This document shows positions 1 to 10,008 of a DNA stretch of 64,000 bases, piece by piece (the stretch's first letter is position 1; the number at the start of each line of letters is the position of its first letter). The notes under the pieces were generated by a model. It had not been told where the DNA came from. It worked only from the letters and a program-made list of their open reading frames with translations, and made no database searches. The stretch comes from Chthoniobacter sp. (lineage in GTDB: Bacteria; Verrucomicrobiota; Verrucomicrobiia; Chthoniobacterales; Chthoniobacteraceae). The translations under genes and the position numbers were made by a program. Location: assembly GCA_021414005.1 (NCBI GenBank), contig JAIOPH010000027.1, forward strand, positions 248,001 to 312,000, given 5' to 3'.

Positions 1-1
1 C

Positions 2-502
2 CTCCACCGCGACCTCACAGCCCGTCCCGCCCTCGCCCCGAATGGCAAGGGAGGCGAATGGTTTTACAGCTTTAAGCTCGCCCACTTCCCCACCACCGCC
101 CGCGCCGGCGTGTACGAACTCCAGGCCAACGTCTTTAGCGAAACTGCCATGGACGAAGTCATCCGGCTCAGCTTTTCCGAAACCGCCGGACGCCTCACGG
201 TCGTCAGCTTTCCCGCCCGCGGCTCCGCCACCCTACCCGGCCCGGCCCATGTTCCGCAGCCGCTCCTCATTCGCTGCCAGGCCACGCCCGCCGGCCCCGG
301 CCGCTTCAACGTGACCCTCGATCTCTGGGCCAATCCCACCCTCGCAGCCCTCGGCCCGCCCGCCTTCAGCGCCGCCGCCAGCAAAATCTCGCTGCCCAAC
401 CGCATCGGCGTCCTCTTTCAAAAAAAGCCTACGCTCACCGCCACCACCACCGTCATCGAAGGCCTTGTCATCGGCAAAACCGCCGCCGAAGTCCTCAAGT
501 AA
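2..502 (+). CDS. C-terminal part of an unknown protein (5' end outside window)
   Basis: The frame is open from the first complete codon of the window to a TAA at 500-502, giving at least 166 residues. I do not recognise the family. The visible part alternates short beta-prone stretches with Ala/Pro-rich linkers and has no membrane segment. A GTG at 110 could act as an internal start, but coding character (GC-rich third positions, no stops) runs through upstream of it, so this is best read as the tail of a longer gene. It is followed after about 77 bases by the aminotransferase gene on the same strand. Confidence 0.55.
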   Translation, partial: LHRDLTARPALAPNGKGGEWFYSFKLAHFPTTARAGVYELQANVFSETAMDEVIRLSFSETAGRLTVVSFPARGSATLPGPAHVPQPLLIRCQATPAGPGRFNVTLDLWANPTLAALGPPAFSAAASKISLPNRIGVLFQKKPTLTATTTVIEGLVIGKTAAEVLK

Positions 503-579
503 AGCCGCCCGGCGGCGGATGGCGGCTTACCGCCGGTGCAGTCGGAACGGTGTGGGCACCAGCCTTTCATTCCCAAAAT

Positions 580-1785
580 ATGACGAACTCGCACGTACGG
601 CACTGGTCGCTTTCGCCGGAGGTGATCTTCCTGAATCACGGTTCATTTGGCGCGTGTCCATTACCGGTTCTGGCCGCGCAACAGGAGATGCGCTTCCGGA
701 TGGAGCGCCAGCCGGTGCGTTTCCTGCATCGCGATTTTAATCCGCTGCTTGATGCCGCACGCGAAAATCTCGGCGTATTCCTCGGAGCTAATCCAGACCA
801 CCTCGTTTTCATCAGCAACGCCACCGCCGGCGTCAACGCGGTCATTCGTTCGCTGGACTTCCAGCCCGGCGATGAACTCCTCACCACCGACCACGACTAC
901 AACGCCTGCCGCAATGTGCTTCTCGACATCGCACGACGCACCGGCGCGAAAGTCGTCACCGCCCGCGTCCCCTTCCCGCTCACCGACGAACAGCAGGTTA
1001 TCGACGCCATCCTTGCAGCCATTACCACTCACACGCGGCTCGCCTTCATCGACCACATCACGAGTCCCACCGCGCTCGTTTTTCCCATTGAAAAAATCGT
1101 GCACCTCCTCGACGCACGCGGCATCGACTGCCTCGTCGATGGTGCTCACGCGCCGGGCAGCGTTCCCCTTGATCTCGACGCTCTCCGCCCCGCCTACTAC
1201 ACGGGCAATCTTCACAAATGGGTCTGCGCGCCAAAGGGCGCGGCGTTTCTTTACGTTCGCGCGGATAAACAAGCGCCCATCCGTCCCGCCGTCCTCTCCC
1301 ACGGCGAGAACATCCGCCGGCCCGATCGCTCGCATTTTCACGATCGCTTCGACTGGCCGGGGACTCTCGACCCCACCGCCTGGCTCGCCGTCCCGGACGC
1401 GATCCGTTTTGGCGCGAGTCTCCACCCCGGCGGATGGCCGGAACTGTTGGAGCAAAACCGCACACTCGCCGCGAGCGCCCGCGCTTTAATCGCCGAGCGA
1501 CTCGGCGTCTCTCTGCCCGCGCCAATCGCGATGCTCGCGGCAATGGCGACAATCCCGCTCTCCGAATCCCATCGGCGCGTTCCGCTCACCGACGACCGCA
1601 TCGACCCGCTTCAGACCCGGCTCCTTGAAACGCATCGCATCGAGGTTCCGATCATCCGCTGGGGCGCGCCCGCCCGGCGCTTTGTTCGCATCAGCGCCCA
1701 AGCCTACAATCACATCGAACACTACCGGATCCTTGCCTCCGCCCTCGCCGACGATGCGACACGGCCACTTCATTCCGCTTCTTGA
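580..1785 (+). CDS. Class V aminotransferase, isopenicillin-N epimerase-like
   Basis: 401-residue PLP-dependent fold-type I enzyme. The start is taken at ATG 580 because the family begins near FLNHGSFGACP; an upstream GTG at 550 would add ten residues of poor quality. The PLP-binding aspartate lies in VDGAH (about residue 187), and the Schiff-base lysine in GNLHKW (about residue 213), followed by the typical APKGAAFLYV strand. Family members act as epimerases, cysteine desulfurase-like enzymes or amino acid lyases, and the exact substrate cannot be read from sequence. It is cytoplasmic, with no signal peptide. The gene converges with kdpE, leaving only two bases between the stops and no visible terminator. 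Confidence 0.9.
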   Translation: MTNSHVRHWSLSPEVIFLNHGSFGACPLPVLAAQQEMRFRMERQPVRFLHRDFNPLLDAARENLGVFLGANPDHLVFISNATAGVNAVIRSLDFQPGDELLTTDHDYNACRNVLLDIARRTGAKVVTARVPFPLTDEQQVIDAILAAITTHTRLAFIDHITSPTALVFPIEKIVHLLDARGIDCLVDGAHAPGSVPLDLDALRPAYYTGNLHKWVCAPKGAAFLYVRADKQAPIRPAVLSHGENIRRPDRSHFHDRFDWPGTLDPTAWLAVPDAIRFGASLHPGGWPELLEQNRTLAASARALIAERLGVSLPAPIAMLAAMATIPLSESHRRVPLTDDRIDPLQTRLLETHRIEVPIIRWGAPARRFVRISAQAYNHIEHYRILASALADDATRPLHSAS

Positions 1786-1787
1786 TT

Positions 1788-2471
1788 TTAATCACCCGTG
1801 ATCAGCCGGTAGCCGATGCCCGGCTCGGTGCGGATGATCTTGGGATGCGCGGGATCACTTTCGATCTTCTTTCGCAGATGCGTGAAATAGACGCGCAGAT
1901 ACTGGCGGTGCTCCTCCGCTTTCGGCCCCCACACTTCGCGCAGAATCTGCCGGTGCGTGAGCACGCGCCCCGCGTGGCGGATGAGCAGCGCGAGCAAGGC
2001 CCACTCGGTCGCGCTCAACTTCACTTCATCACCCGCACGTTTGGCGATGTGGGCGACGACGTCCACTTCGAGATCGCCGTGGCGAAAGATGCTGGTTTCC
2101 TCGCGAGGCTGCGCGCGGCGTTGTGCGGCGCGGAGGCGGGCGAGGAGTTCGACGGTGCTGAAAGGTTTCGTCACGTAGTCGTCGGCACCGGCATCGAGCG
2201 CGGCGACTTTGTCGGTTTCATCATCGCGCACGGTCAGGATCACGACCGGCGTCGCGCTCCATTCGCGCAGGCGTTTTAGAACCGTGAGGCCGTCGAGATC
2301 GGGCAGGCCGAGATCCAGGAGGATCACGTCCGGCCGAAGATGCGCGACGGCTTGCAGACCGAGCGTGCCGGTTTCCGCTTCGCGCGCGTTGTAGCCGGCG
2401 CCTTCGAGCGCGACGGTGAGCAGGCGGCGGATTTGCACTTCGTCGTCGATGATGAGCGCGGTCGGTTTCAT
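1788..2471 (-). CDS. kdpE: KdpE, response regulator of the potassium uptake operon
   Basis: 227-residue OmpR-family regulator. The receiver domain has the acidic pair D9/D10, phospho-acceptor D53 (in LLDLGLPDLDG) and the TKPF lysine. The C-terminal winged helix ends with the RTEPGIGYRL signature. It starts inside the end of kdpD (ATGA overlap at 2468-2471), so the two are translationally coupled. With KdpD it should activate kdpABC when potassium is scarce. It is last in the operon, and its stop almost touches that of the convergent aminotransferase. Confidence 0.95.
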   Translation of the reverse strand: MKPTALIIDDEVQIRRLLTVALEGAGYNAREAETGTLGLQAVAHLRPDVILLDLGLPDLDGLTVLKRLREWSATPVVILTVRDDETDKVAALDAGADDYVTKPFSTVELLARLRAAQRRAQPREETSIFRHGDLEVDVVAHIAKRAGDEVKLSATEWALLALLIRHAGRVLTHRQILREVWGPKAEEHRQYLRVYFTHLRKKIESDPAHPKIIRTEPGIGYRLITGD

Positions 2472-5110
2472 GCGGGCAGCTTGAGCTCTCCGCCGATCGG
2501 AAGCTGGAGAATAAATCGCGCTCCGCCCGCGGGCCGGTTTTCGGCGGTGAGGGTGCCGCGATGCGCTTCGACGAGATGACGCGCGATGGAAAGTCCGAGA
2601 CCGACCCCGCCCGCGGGCGAACCAGGCAGGCGAAAGAATTTCTCGAAGATTTTCTCCTCGGTGCCATCCGTGAAGCCAGCCCCGCGATCGGCGACTTCGA
2701 AGCGAATCAGGTCACCGTTCCGCCGCACGGTGAGCAGCGCGGGCTCGCTGGCGGAGCCGTATATGGTTGCGTTGTCCACGAGCGTCGCCAGGGCTTGAGC
2801 GATGAGGCCGTGATCGGCGCGCAGCGGCGGAAGATCGGGCGCGATATCCATCTGCACGCGCTCTCCGACGCCCGTGAGTTCGCACGCTTCGCGCGCGAGC
2901 TCCCCGGCGTCGCACCATTCGATGACCGGTTTCAACATGCCGGATTCGATGCGCGTGGCGTCGAGCAAGTGATCGACCGTGCGGCGCAAGCGATCGTTCG
3001 CGCGTTGGATTTCGTCGCGATTCACCTCGGGCTGATCGAGCGCCGCGCGGATCGCGGCGATTGGCGTTTTGAGTTCGTGCGAGACGCTGTCGAAAAGCGT
3101 TTTCTGCAAGCGCTCTGATTCAGCAACGACCTGCGCGCGACGTTGCACGTGAGCGAGCCGCTCTTTCTCCGCGACGATCGCGAGCTGTGAGGCAAATGCT
3201 TCCAGCAATTCGCGCTGCTCGGGCACGAGACTGTCCGCCGCGCCGAGTTCTACACCGAGCACTCCCTCGACTCGGTCCGCCACGATGAGCGGCAAATGCA
3301 GACCTTCGCCGTCCGGGAGCGTGTCGGTGTCGCGGCCGGCCGCACGTTTGTTTTGAAACGCCCACGCGGCGACGCCCTCCTCTTTTGTGGAGAGTTTCCA
3401 CGTGCTGGCGGGATGCGCATTTCCCGCGAATGCACCAGAGTCATCGCGCAGCAGCGCGGCGGCATTGAGGCCGAAGTTTTTCTGAATTTGCGCCAGCACT
3501 TCCTTCACCGCGGCGTCGCGGGAAGTTACGGCGGCGAGCCGGCGCGTGAGCTGGTAGAGCGCATTGGCGCGCTGCTCGCGGCGATGTTCCAGACGCTCGC
3601 GCTCGCGCAATCGGCTCGTGAGTTGCCCGATCACGATCGCGACGATGAAGAACATCGCGAACATCATCACGTCATGCGGCTTGCTGATGTAGAAAGTGTA
3701 GAGCGGCGGGATGAAGAGGAAATTCCACAGCAGCGCGCTGAGCGCCGCCAGCAGCAGCGTCGGGCCTCGCCGCAACGTGGCGGCGGCGAGTGTAACAGTG
3801 AGCAGATAAACGAGCGCGACCGACCAGTAGCCGATTAAGCCTTGCACCAGTTGGCAAAAAATCGTGGCCCCCGCAGCGATGCCGAGCGCGATGCCGAACT
3901 CACGAAAATACATTTGCGGACGATCGCGGGCGGGGACGAGCGGGCGGTCGCCTTTCGCTTCGGTGCGGACGAGTTGCACATCGATCCGGCCGCTGTGCTG
4001 GATGAGCCAGGGAATCGGCGAGCGGCGATTGAGCAGCCAGCGCCACGGCGGGCCGTCGGGTTTTCCCATCACGAGCTGCGTCACGGCGTGCTCTTGCGCG
4101 GCGAGCAGCAACGCCTCGCCAATGTGCGCACCGCTCGTGAGCACGACTTCCGCGCCGAGCTGCCGCGCGAGCGCGAGATTCGCGGTGCGGCGTTTTTCAT
4201 CTTCGGGTCCGAGGCTCTCGGGCGACTCCACGGCGACCGCAATCCAAGGCGCTTCCAGACTTGCGGCATAGCGGCGTGTCCATCGCACGAGCTCAGCGGA
4301 ATGCGGACTCGCGCTCACCGCCACGGCCAAACGATCGCCGCTGCGCCACGGATCGCTTTTCGCCGTGGGCTGCATCGCGCGCAGGCTGCGATCGACGTGC
4401 TCGGCCGTTAGTCGCAGCGCCATTTCACGGAGCGCGGTCAGATTTCCTTCACGGAAAAAGTTCTCGCCCGCCGCGACGGCGCGATCGCCGAGATAGACTT
4501 TTCCTTCGGACAAACGCTGCCGCAACCGCTCGGGCGTGAGGTCCACGAGCTCGATCTCGTCGGCGACATCGAGCATGGAATCCGGCACCGTCTCCCGCAC
4601 GATCACACCGGTGAATTGCCGCACGGCATCCGTACGACTCTCGACGTGTTGCACGTTCAGCGTGGTGTAAACGTCGATGCCCGCGTCAAGCAATTCGAGC
4701 ACGTCCTGATAACGCTTTGGATGTCGCGAGCCGGGCGCGTTCGTGTGCGCGAGTTCATCGACGATCACGAGTCGCGGATGCCAGATGAGGATCGCCTCGA
4801 AATCCATTTCCTCCAGCACCGCGCCGCGATGTTCGATCTTCGCGCGAGGCACGATCGGCATGCCTTCCAGCATCGCGAGCGTCTCGGCACGGCCGTGCGT
4901 TTCCACGACGCCGATGACGACCTCCACACCTTCCTTCACCTTCCGCTGCGCCGCTTCCAACATCGCGTAGGTCTTGCCCACGCCGGGGCACATACCAAAA
5001 AAAACCTTCAGCCGTCCGCGTCGCGCCTTCGATTCATCGGCATGAATCGCCGCGAGAAGTGCATCGGGATTGGGGCGGTTTTCGTCGGGCACGAATTCAT
5101 CGTTGCGCAT
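2468..5110 (-). CDS. kdpD: KdpD, osmosensitive potassium sensor histidine kinase
   Basis: 880 residues, normal for KdpD. Order of domains: N-terminal KdpD domain with Walker A GMCPGVGKT (39-47) and the VDELAHTNAPGSRHPKRYQD signature, a universal-stress-protein-like domain (about 250-370), four membrane helices (about 400-500), a GAF-like domain, then the HisKA helix with the phospho-acceptor histidine in SVSHELKTPIAAIRAAL (near residue 677) and a HATPase domain with N, G1 (DRGAGF) and G2 (GGVGLGLSI) boxes. All catalytic boxes are present, so it should be active. It overlaps the small KdpC-like gene by 14 bases upstream and kdpE by 4 downstream. Confidence 0.97.
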   Translation of the reverse strand: MRNDEFVPDENRPNPDALLAAIHADESKARRGRLKVFFGMCPGVGKTYAMLEAAQRKVKEGVEVVIGVVETHGRAETLAMLEGMPIVPRAKIEHRGAVLEEMDFEAILIWHPRLVIVDELAHTNAPGSRHPKRYQDVLELLDAGIDVYTTLNVQHVESRTDAVRQFTGVIVRETVPDSMLDVADEIELVDLTPERLRQRLSEGKVYLGDRAVAAGENFFREGNLTALREMALRLTAEHVDRSLRAMQPTAKSDPWRSGDRLAVAVSASPHSAELVRWTRRYAASLEAPWIAVAVESPESLGPEDEKRRTANLALARQLGAEVVLTSGAHIGEALLLAAQEHAVTQLVMGKPDGPPWRWLLNRRSPIPWLIQHSGRIDVQLVRTEAKGDRPLVPARDRPQMYFREFGIALGIAAGATIFCQLVQGLIGYWSVALVYLLTVTLAAATLRRGPTLLLAALSALLWNFLFIPPLYTFYISKPHDVMMFAMFFIVAIVIGQLTSRLRERERLEHRREQRANALYQLTRRLAAVTSRDAAVKEVLAQIQKNFGLNAAALLRDDSGAFAGNAHPASTWKLSTKEEGVAAWAFQNKRAAGRDTDTLPDGEGLHLPLIVADRVEGVLGVELGAADSLVPEQRELLEAFASQLAIVAEKERLAHVQRRAQVVAESERLQKTLFDSVSHELKTPIAAIRAALDQPEVNRDEIQRANDRLRRTVDHLLDATRIESGMLKPVIEWCDAGELAREACELTGVGERVQMDIAPDLPPLRADHGLIAQALATLVDNATIYGSASEPALLTVRRNGDLIRFEVADRGAGFTDGTEEKIFEKFFRLPGSPAGGVGLGLSIARHLVEAHRGTLTAENRPAGGARFILQLPIGGELKLPA

Positions 5111-5528
5111 CCAGCGCGAGATTCAAACGCAGGAGATTGACCGTCGCTTCACCAACGATGCGCGATGTCGCCGGCTCGGAAAGTCGATCGATGAGCTCGT
5201 TCAATTTGGCGGCGTGTTCCGCATCGAGATGGCGCTCGGAAACAACGCGCGCGACCTGTGCCTTCGCGTCATCAACCGTGATCTTCGGTTCGCGCGGGTC
5301 ATCTGTGTCACTCGTCGCTGAAAAGTAGCCAGGGCCGCTGAGCTTCTTTTCCAGCATGGCGGCGGCGACCGCTTTCTCATCGGGAATCAGAAGCCGGTCG
5401 CGTTGCGATTCGCGAATCACTTTTCCAAGGCAAACGATGAAAACGATCAGCGAGACCGAAGCGACGACTATAGCCAGTTTCGCTCGCATCGCGGGGGGCA
5501 TGCAAAATCTGTTCGTCGCGTGGGTCAT
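5097..5528 (-). CDS. Short KdpC-like protein between kdpC and kdpD
   Basis: 143 residues with one N-terminal membrane helix (about 16-36) and a C-terminal half that parallels KdpC: compare ITVDDAKAQVARVVSERHL and VNLLRLNLALDAQR here with ISPASAKQQAPRIASERKL and INVLTLNLALDQPQ in the neighbouring kdpC. A stretch with AAMLEKKLSGPGYF matches the SALLAQKTESPKYF region. The central roughly 50 residues of a normal KdpC, including the segment leading to GSGLDPHIS, are missing. The start overlaps the kdpC stop (ATGA) and the end overlaps kdpD, so it is kept as an in-frame operon member. I infer a duplicated, shortened KdpC that may modulate the KdpB complex, or a decaying copy. The similarity is by eye only. 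Confidence 0.8.
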   Translation of the reverse strand: MTHATNRFCMPPAMRAKLAIVVASVSLIVFIVCLGKVIRESQRDRLLIPDEKAVAAAMLEKKLSGPGYFSATSDTDDPREPKITVDDAKAQVARVVSERHLDAEHAAKLNELIDRLSEPATSRIVGEATVNLLRLNLALDAQR

Positions 5529-6064
5529 TGGGGTTGGTCCAGCGCCAGATTCAGCGTGAGGACGTTGATCCGCGTTTCACCGAAGATGCCGAACTGCGGA
5601 CGCTCGGTGTATAATTCGATCAAGTTTTCGATTCGATCCAACGGCAGCTTTCTTTCGCTTGCGATGCGCGGAGCCTGCTGCTTTGCGCTGGCGGGAGAAA
5701 TATGCGGGTCGAGTCCGCTGCCGCTCGCGGTGAGCATTTCGTCGGGCGCGTCCTTGCCGAGTTTCTCGCGGCGTTCGGCAATGGATTTTACGAGATCGGC
5801 GCTGGTCGGGCCTTTGTTGCTCGCGCCGCTGGGGACCGTCGCGAAATCACCGGCACTCGGACGCGGCCAGAAATATTTTGGGCTTTCGGTTTTTTGCGCG
5901 AGCAGTGCAGAGCCGACGACTTCGCCGCCCTTTTTTACGAGCGATCCGGTCGCGGCATCGTGAAACGCAACGCGCGCGATGGCGGTCACGACGAGCGGAT
6001 ACGCGACGCCGGTGAGGACGGTGAGGACGAGCAGGATGCGGAGTGATTGCAGGATGTTTTTCAT
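5525..6064 (-). CDS. kdpC: KdpC, potassium-transporting ATPase subunit C
   Basis: 179 residues from the ATG at 6062-6064; a start further upstream would add 24 Ser-rich residues lying inside kdpB. There is one N-terminal membrane helix (LRILLVLTVLTGVAYPLVV), then the conserved YFWPRPSAGDF, GASNKGPTS, GSGLDPHISPASA and C-terminal NVLTLNLAL motifs. KdpC is the small, largely external subunit that stabilises the KdpFABC complex and raises ATP affinity. It begins four bases after kdpB and overlaps the next gene by ATGA. Confidence 0.96.
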   Translation of the reverse strand: MKNILQSLRILLVLTVLTGVAYPLVVTAIARVAFHDAATGSLVKKGGEVVGSALLAQKTESPKYFWPRPSAGDFATVPSGASNKGPTSADLVKSIAERREKLGKDAPDEMLTASGSGLDPHISPASAKQQAPRIASERKLPLDRIENLIELYTERPQFGIFGETRINVLTLNLALDQPQ

Positions 6065-6068
6065 AAAA

Positions 6069-8195
6069 CTAGGCGAGGTGAAGTGCGACGAGGAGGAGGT
6101 CGAGAACCTTGATGCCGATGAAGGGCACGAGGACACCGCCGATGCCGTAGATGAGCACGTTTCTGCGCAGCACGGATGCAGCGCCGAGCGCGCGATAGCT
6201 CACGCCGCGTAGGGCGAGCGGGATGAGCGCGATGATGATGAGCGCGTTGAAGATGACCGCGCTCAGGATGGCGCTCTGCGGGCTGTGCAGGTGCATGAGA
6301 TCGAGTGCGGCGAGCGGGCCTTTGCCACCAGCTTCGGTCGCGTAGAGGCCGAGGAACATCGCAGGGATGATCGCGAAGTATTTCGCGATGTCGTTCGCGA
6401 TGCTGAAGGTGGTGAGCGCGCCGCGCGTCATCAGGAGTTGTTTCCCGATCTCGACGACTTCGATGAGCTTCGTCGGATTGCTGTCGAGATCGACCATGTT
6501 GCCGGCTTCGCGCGCGGCTTGCGTGCCGGTGCTCATCGCGACGCCGACATCGGCTTGCGCCAAGGCGGGCGCATCGTTCGTGCCGTCGCCGGTCATCGCG
6601 ACGAGATGGTCTTTGGCTTGTTCCTCGCGGATGCGCGCGAGTTTGTCCTCGGGCTTGGCCTCGGCCATGAAGTCATCGACGCCCGCTTCGGCAGCGATCG
6701 CGGCGGCGGTCATCGGATTGTCGCCGGTGATCATGATCGTGCGAATGCCCATTTTGCGAAGCTGCGCGAAACGCTCGCGGATGCCGCCTTTCACAACGTC
6801 CTTGAGCTGCACGACGCCGAGCACGCAATGCTGCTCCGCGACGACGAGCGGTGTGCCGCCTGATCTGGAAACCATCTCAACGGCTTCCGTGACGGCCTGC
6901 GGATATTCGCCACCGTTTTCGACGACCCAGCGGCGCACGCTTTCGGCCGCGCCTTTGCGCATGCGAACGATGCCTTCGGGCGTGGTGAGATCGACGCCGC
7001 TCATGCGGGTCTGCGCGGTGAACGGGACGAACTCGGCGTGTTTTTCCGCGACATCGCGGGCGCGCAAATTGAAGCGTTCTTTCGCGAGCACCACGATGCT
7101 GCGGCCCTCGGGTGTTTCGTCGGCGAGCGACGCGAGATGCGCGGCGGCGGCGAGATCTTTCTCATCGACGCCGGGTGCAGGGATAAATGCGGCTGCCTGG
7201 CGATTGCCGAGCGTGATCGTGCCGGTTTTATCGAGCAACAGAACGTCGATATCGCCCGCGGCTTCGACCGCGCGGCCGGAAGTTGCGAGCACGTTGCGCT
7301 GGATCATTCGGTCGATGCCGCTGATGCCGATCGCGCTGAGGAGCGCGCCGATCGTCGTGGGAATAAGGCAGACCGTGAGGCAGACGAGGACGACGAGCGA
7401 GACGTTGATGACGCCGCTTTGACCCGCCAGCTTTTCGCTGAGTTGCGCGATCGGGCGCAGCGTGCCGACCGCAAGCAGGAACACAAACGTGAGGCTGACG
7501 AGCAGGATGCCGAGGGCGATTTCATTCGGCGTGCGACCGCGCGTGGCGCTCTCGACCATCGTGATCATGCGATCGAGAAACGTGTTGCCGGGTTCGCTCG
7601 TGATGCGGATGACGATGCGATCGCTGATGACGCGCGTGCCGCCCGTGACCGCGCTGTGGTCGCCGCCGCTCTCGCGAATGACCGGCGCGGATTCGCCGGT
7701 GATCGCGCTTTCATCGACGCTCGCGATGCCTTCCACGACGTCGCCGTCGGATGGAATGACGTCCCCATTTTCACACACGACGAGGTCACCTTTGCGCAGC
7801 TCGCCGGCGGCGACTTTTTCTTCGCGATCACCCTTCAGGCGGCGCGCCATCGTGGTCGTGCGCATCTTGCGCAACGTGGCGGCCTGGGCTTTACCGCGGC
7901 CTTCGGCGATGGCTTCCGCGAAGTTTGCGAACAGCACGGTGAACCACAGCCAGAGCGTGACCTGAATGTTGAATCCGCTCGGGTCGGTGAAGCACGCGAT
8001 CGTCGTGAGAATCGCGCCAACGAAGACGACGAACATCACGGGATTCCGGATTTGCGTGCGCGGATCGAGCTTCACGAACGAGTCGATGATCGCGCCGCGG
8101 ACCAGCGCGGGATCGGTGAAGGCGGTCGGCTTTTTGCGCGAGGATTCGGGGGCAGGCGCGGGCGTTGATGTCGGCGGATTGAGTGTGGCGTTCAT
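6069..8195 (-). CDS. kdpB: KdpB, P-type ATPase catalytic subunit
   Basis: 708 residues. Visible motifs are the actuator TGES (166-169), the phosphorylation site DKTGT (D322), and the hinge [20 protein letters not shown]. Membrane helices flank the actuator loop, with more at the C-terminus. It hydrolyses ATP to drive potassium import through KdpA. The serine in TGES corresponds to the residue phosphorylated when the E. coli pump is inhibited, so that control could operate here. It lies 6 bases from kdpA and 4 from kdpC. Confidence 0.97.
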   Translation of the reverse strand: MNATLNPPTSTPAPAPESSRKKPTAFTDPALVRGAIIDSFVKLDPRTQIRNPVMFVVFVGAILTTIACFTDPSGFNIQVTLWLWFTVLFANFAEAIAEGRGKAQAATLRKMRTTTMARRLKGDREEKVAAGELRKGDLVVCENGDVIPSDGDVVEGIASVDESAITGESAPVIRESGGDHSAVTGGTRVISDRIVIRITSEPGNTFLDRMITMVESATRGRTPNEIALGILLVSLTFVFLLAVGTLRPIAQLSEKLAGQSGVINVSLVVLVCLTVCLIPTTIGALLSAIGISGIDRMIQRNVLATSGRAVEAAGDIDVLLLDKTGTITLGNRQAAAFIPAPGVDEKDLAAAAHLASLADETPEGRSIVVLAKERFNLRARDVAEKHAEFVPFTAQTRMSGVDLTTPEGIVRMRKGAAESVRRWVVENGGEYPQAVTEAVEMVSRSGGTPLVVAEQHCVLGVVQLKDVVKGGIRERFAQLRKMGIRTIMITGDNPMTAAAIAAEAGVDDFMAEAKPEDKLARIREEQAKDHLVAMTGDGTNDAPALAQADVGVAMSTGTQAAREAGNMVDLDSNPTKLIEVVEIGKQLLMTRGALTTFSIANDIAKYFAIIPAMFLGLYATEAGGKGPLAALDLMHLHSPQSAILSAVIFNALIIIALIPLALRGVSYRALGAASVLRRNVLIYGIGGVLVPFIGIKVLDLLLVALHLA

Positions 8196-8201
8196 GTCGG
8201 A

Positions 8202-9893
8202 TTAGAAGGTGCGGCCGGCGGCCATGAGGAGGTGCTCGACGATCGGGCCGAGCGAGAGCGCCGGGAAAAAGTTGAGTCCGCCGACGATGAGCACGACGGC
8301 GATGAGCAGGCCGATGAAGGTGAAGCCGCTCGTCGGGAAAGTGCCCGGCGACGGCGGGGCGATCTTTTTCCCGACCATGCTGCCCGCGATGGCGAGCACC
8401 GGCACGATGACGGCGAAGCGGCCCAGGAACATGCAAATCGCGAGCGCGTAGTTGTAGAAATCGTTGTTCACACCGATGCCCGCGAAGGCGCTGCCGTTGT
8501 TCGCGGCGGCGGAGGTGAAGGCGTAGAGGATTTCGCTGAAACCGTGCGCGCCTTGATTGTTGATCGTGGCGGAACCGGCGGGCACGGAGGCGGCGATCGC
8601 GGTGCCGAGCAGAATGCAAACGCACGGCGCGAGCGCGGCGACGACGGCCCACTTCACTTCACGCGCCTCGATCTTTTTGCCGAGATATTCCGGCGTCCGC
8701 CCGACCATCAGGCCGGCGAGAAAGACGGTGAGGATGACGAAGACGAGCATGCCATAAAGGCCCGCGCCGACGCCGCCGAAGATGACTTCGCCGAGCAGCA
8801 TATTTACAAGCGCGACGCCTCCAGCGATCGGCGTGAGGCTGTCGTGCATCGCGTTCACCGCCCCGCACGACGCGTCCGTGGTGATCGTGGAGAAGAGCGT
8901 CGAATTCATGATGCCGAGCCGCACTTCCTTGCCCTCCATATTCGACACGAGTCCGGTCGCAGGATTCGGCTGCATTTCCGCCCACCACGACAGGCCAAAA
9001 CCCATGATGAAGAGCGCGAACATCGCGCCGAAAATCGTCCAGCCCTGGCGACGATCGCCGGTCATCAGGCCGAGCGTGTAAGTGAGCCCGGCGGGGATCA
9101 CGAAGATCGCTAGCATTTCGAGGAAGTTGGTGAACGGCGTCGGGTTCTCAAATGGATGCGCCGAGTTCACGCCGAAGAATCCGCCGCCATTGGTGCCGAG
9201 TTGTTTGATCGCGATCTGCGACGCAGCGGGGCCGAGCGGGATGATCTGCTCTGCGCCCTCTATCGTTTTCGCCGCCGCGTATTCTTGAAATGTCTGCGGC
9301 ACGCCCTGCTGCACGAGCACGACCGAGAAGACGAGCGAGAGTGGCAGCAGGATGTAGAGCGTGCAGCGCACGAGGTCGGCCCAGAAATTTCCGACCGTGT
9401 CGCCGGACCGGCGCGTGAGGCCGCGAATTAGGGCGATGACCACGACGATGCCGGTCGCGGCGCTGGTGAAGTTGTGTACCGCCAGGCCGGCCATCTGCGA
9501 GAGGTAGCTCATCGTGTTCTCACCGGAATAAGCCTGCCAGTTCGTGTTCGTCATGAATGACACCGCCGTATTCAGCGCGAGTGCGAAGGGCAGATTCGGC
9601 AGGTGCTCTGGGTTGAGCGGCAGCCACGCCTGCGTCATGAGTTGCGCAAGCGTGAGCAGGCCGCCGAGGACGTTGAAGGCGAGCAGCGCGACGACATAGC
9701 CGGTCCAGCGCATTTCCCGCTGCGCATCGACGCCGCCCAGTTTGTAAATCAGTCGCTCGGCCGGTCCGAGGAGCGGCGCCAGAAAGGTGCGCTCACCGCT
9801 GAAAACCTGGTGCATGAATTTCCCGAGCACCGGCGCGAGCACGAACAGCGCGGCGAGGTAGATGGCGAGTTGGATCCAGTCGTGTGCTTGCAT
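8202..9893 (-). CDS. kdpA: KdpA, potassium channel-like subunit
   Basis: 563 residues from ATG 9893 (MQAHDWIQL), the usual KdpA beginning; a GTG at 9917 in frame would add eight residues. It shows the ten or so hydrophobic helices and filter-type loops of KdpA, for example FMTNTNWQAYSGE, KQLGTNGGGFFGVNSAHPFENP and SAAANNGSAFAG. It selects potassium and passes it towards KdpB. It is first in the operon; no kdpF-like peptide is visible in the 115 bases before the divergent crcB gene, which must hold the kdp promoter. Confidence 0.97.
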   Translation of the reverse strand: MQAHDWIQLAIYLAALFVLAPVLGKFMHQVFSGERTFLAPLLGPAERLIYKLGGVDAQREMRWTGYVVALLAFNVLGGLLTLAQLMTQAWLPLNPEHLPNLPFALALNTAVSFMTNTNWQAYSGENTMSYLSQMAGLAVHNFTSAATGIVVVIALIRGLTRRSGDTVGNFWADLVRCTLYILLPLSLVFSVVLVQQGVPQTFQEYAAAKTIEGAEQIIPLGPAASQIAIKQLGTNGGGFFGVNSAHPFENPTPFTNFLEMLAIFVIPAGLTYTLGLMTGDRRQGWTIFGAMFALFIMGFGLSWWAEMQPNPATGLVSNMEGKEVRLGIMNSTLFSTITTDASCGAVNAMHDSLTPIAGGVALVNMLLGEVIFGGVGAGLYGMLVFVILTVFLAGLMVGRTPEYLGKKIEAREVKWAVVAALAPCVCILLGTAIAASVPAGSATINNQGAHGFSEILYAFTSAAANNGSAFAGIGVNNDFYNYALAICMFLGRFAVIVPVLAIAGSMVGKKIAPPSPGTFPTSGFTFIGLLIAVVLIVGGLNFFPALSLGPIVEHLLMAAGRTF

Positions 9894-10008
9894 GCCTCCA
9901 CGATCTGCTCGCCGCACGCACAGCGTTAATTAAACGGCCCGCCATCCCCGTTAAAAAATCGCTAAAGCCGCTCGCTCCCGAAGCAGGCATGCGCTTTCCA
10001 TAAGCCCG

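Noticed and set aside
2561..5140. Several plus-strand open frames opposite kdpD
   Set aside because: These are high-GC shadows of a clearly functional KdpD; their text is Arg/Ala-rich with no motifs.
9894..10008. kdpF or a fluoride riboswitch between kdpA and crcB
   Set aside because: No hydrophobic peptide of about 30 residues precedes kdpA, and the conserved fluoride-riboswitch core was not found; the gap is only 115 bases.
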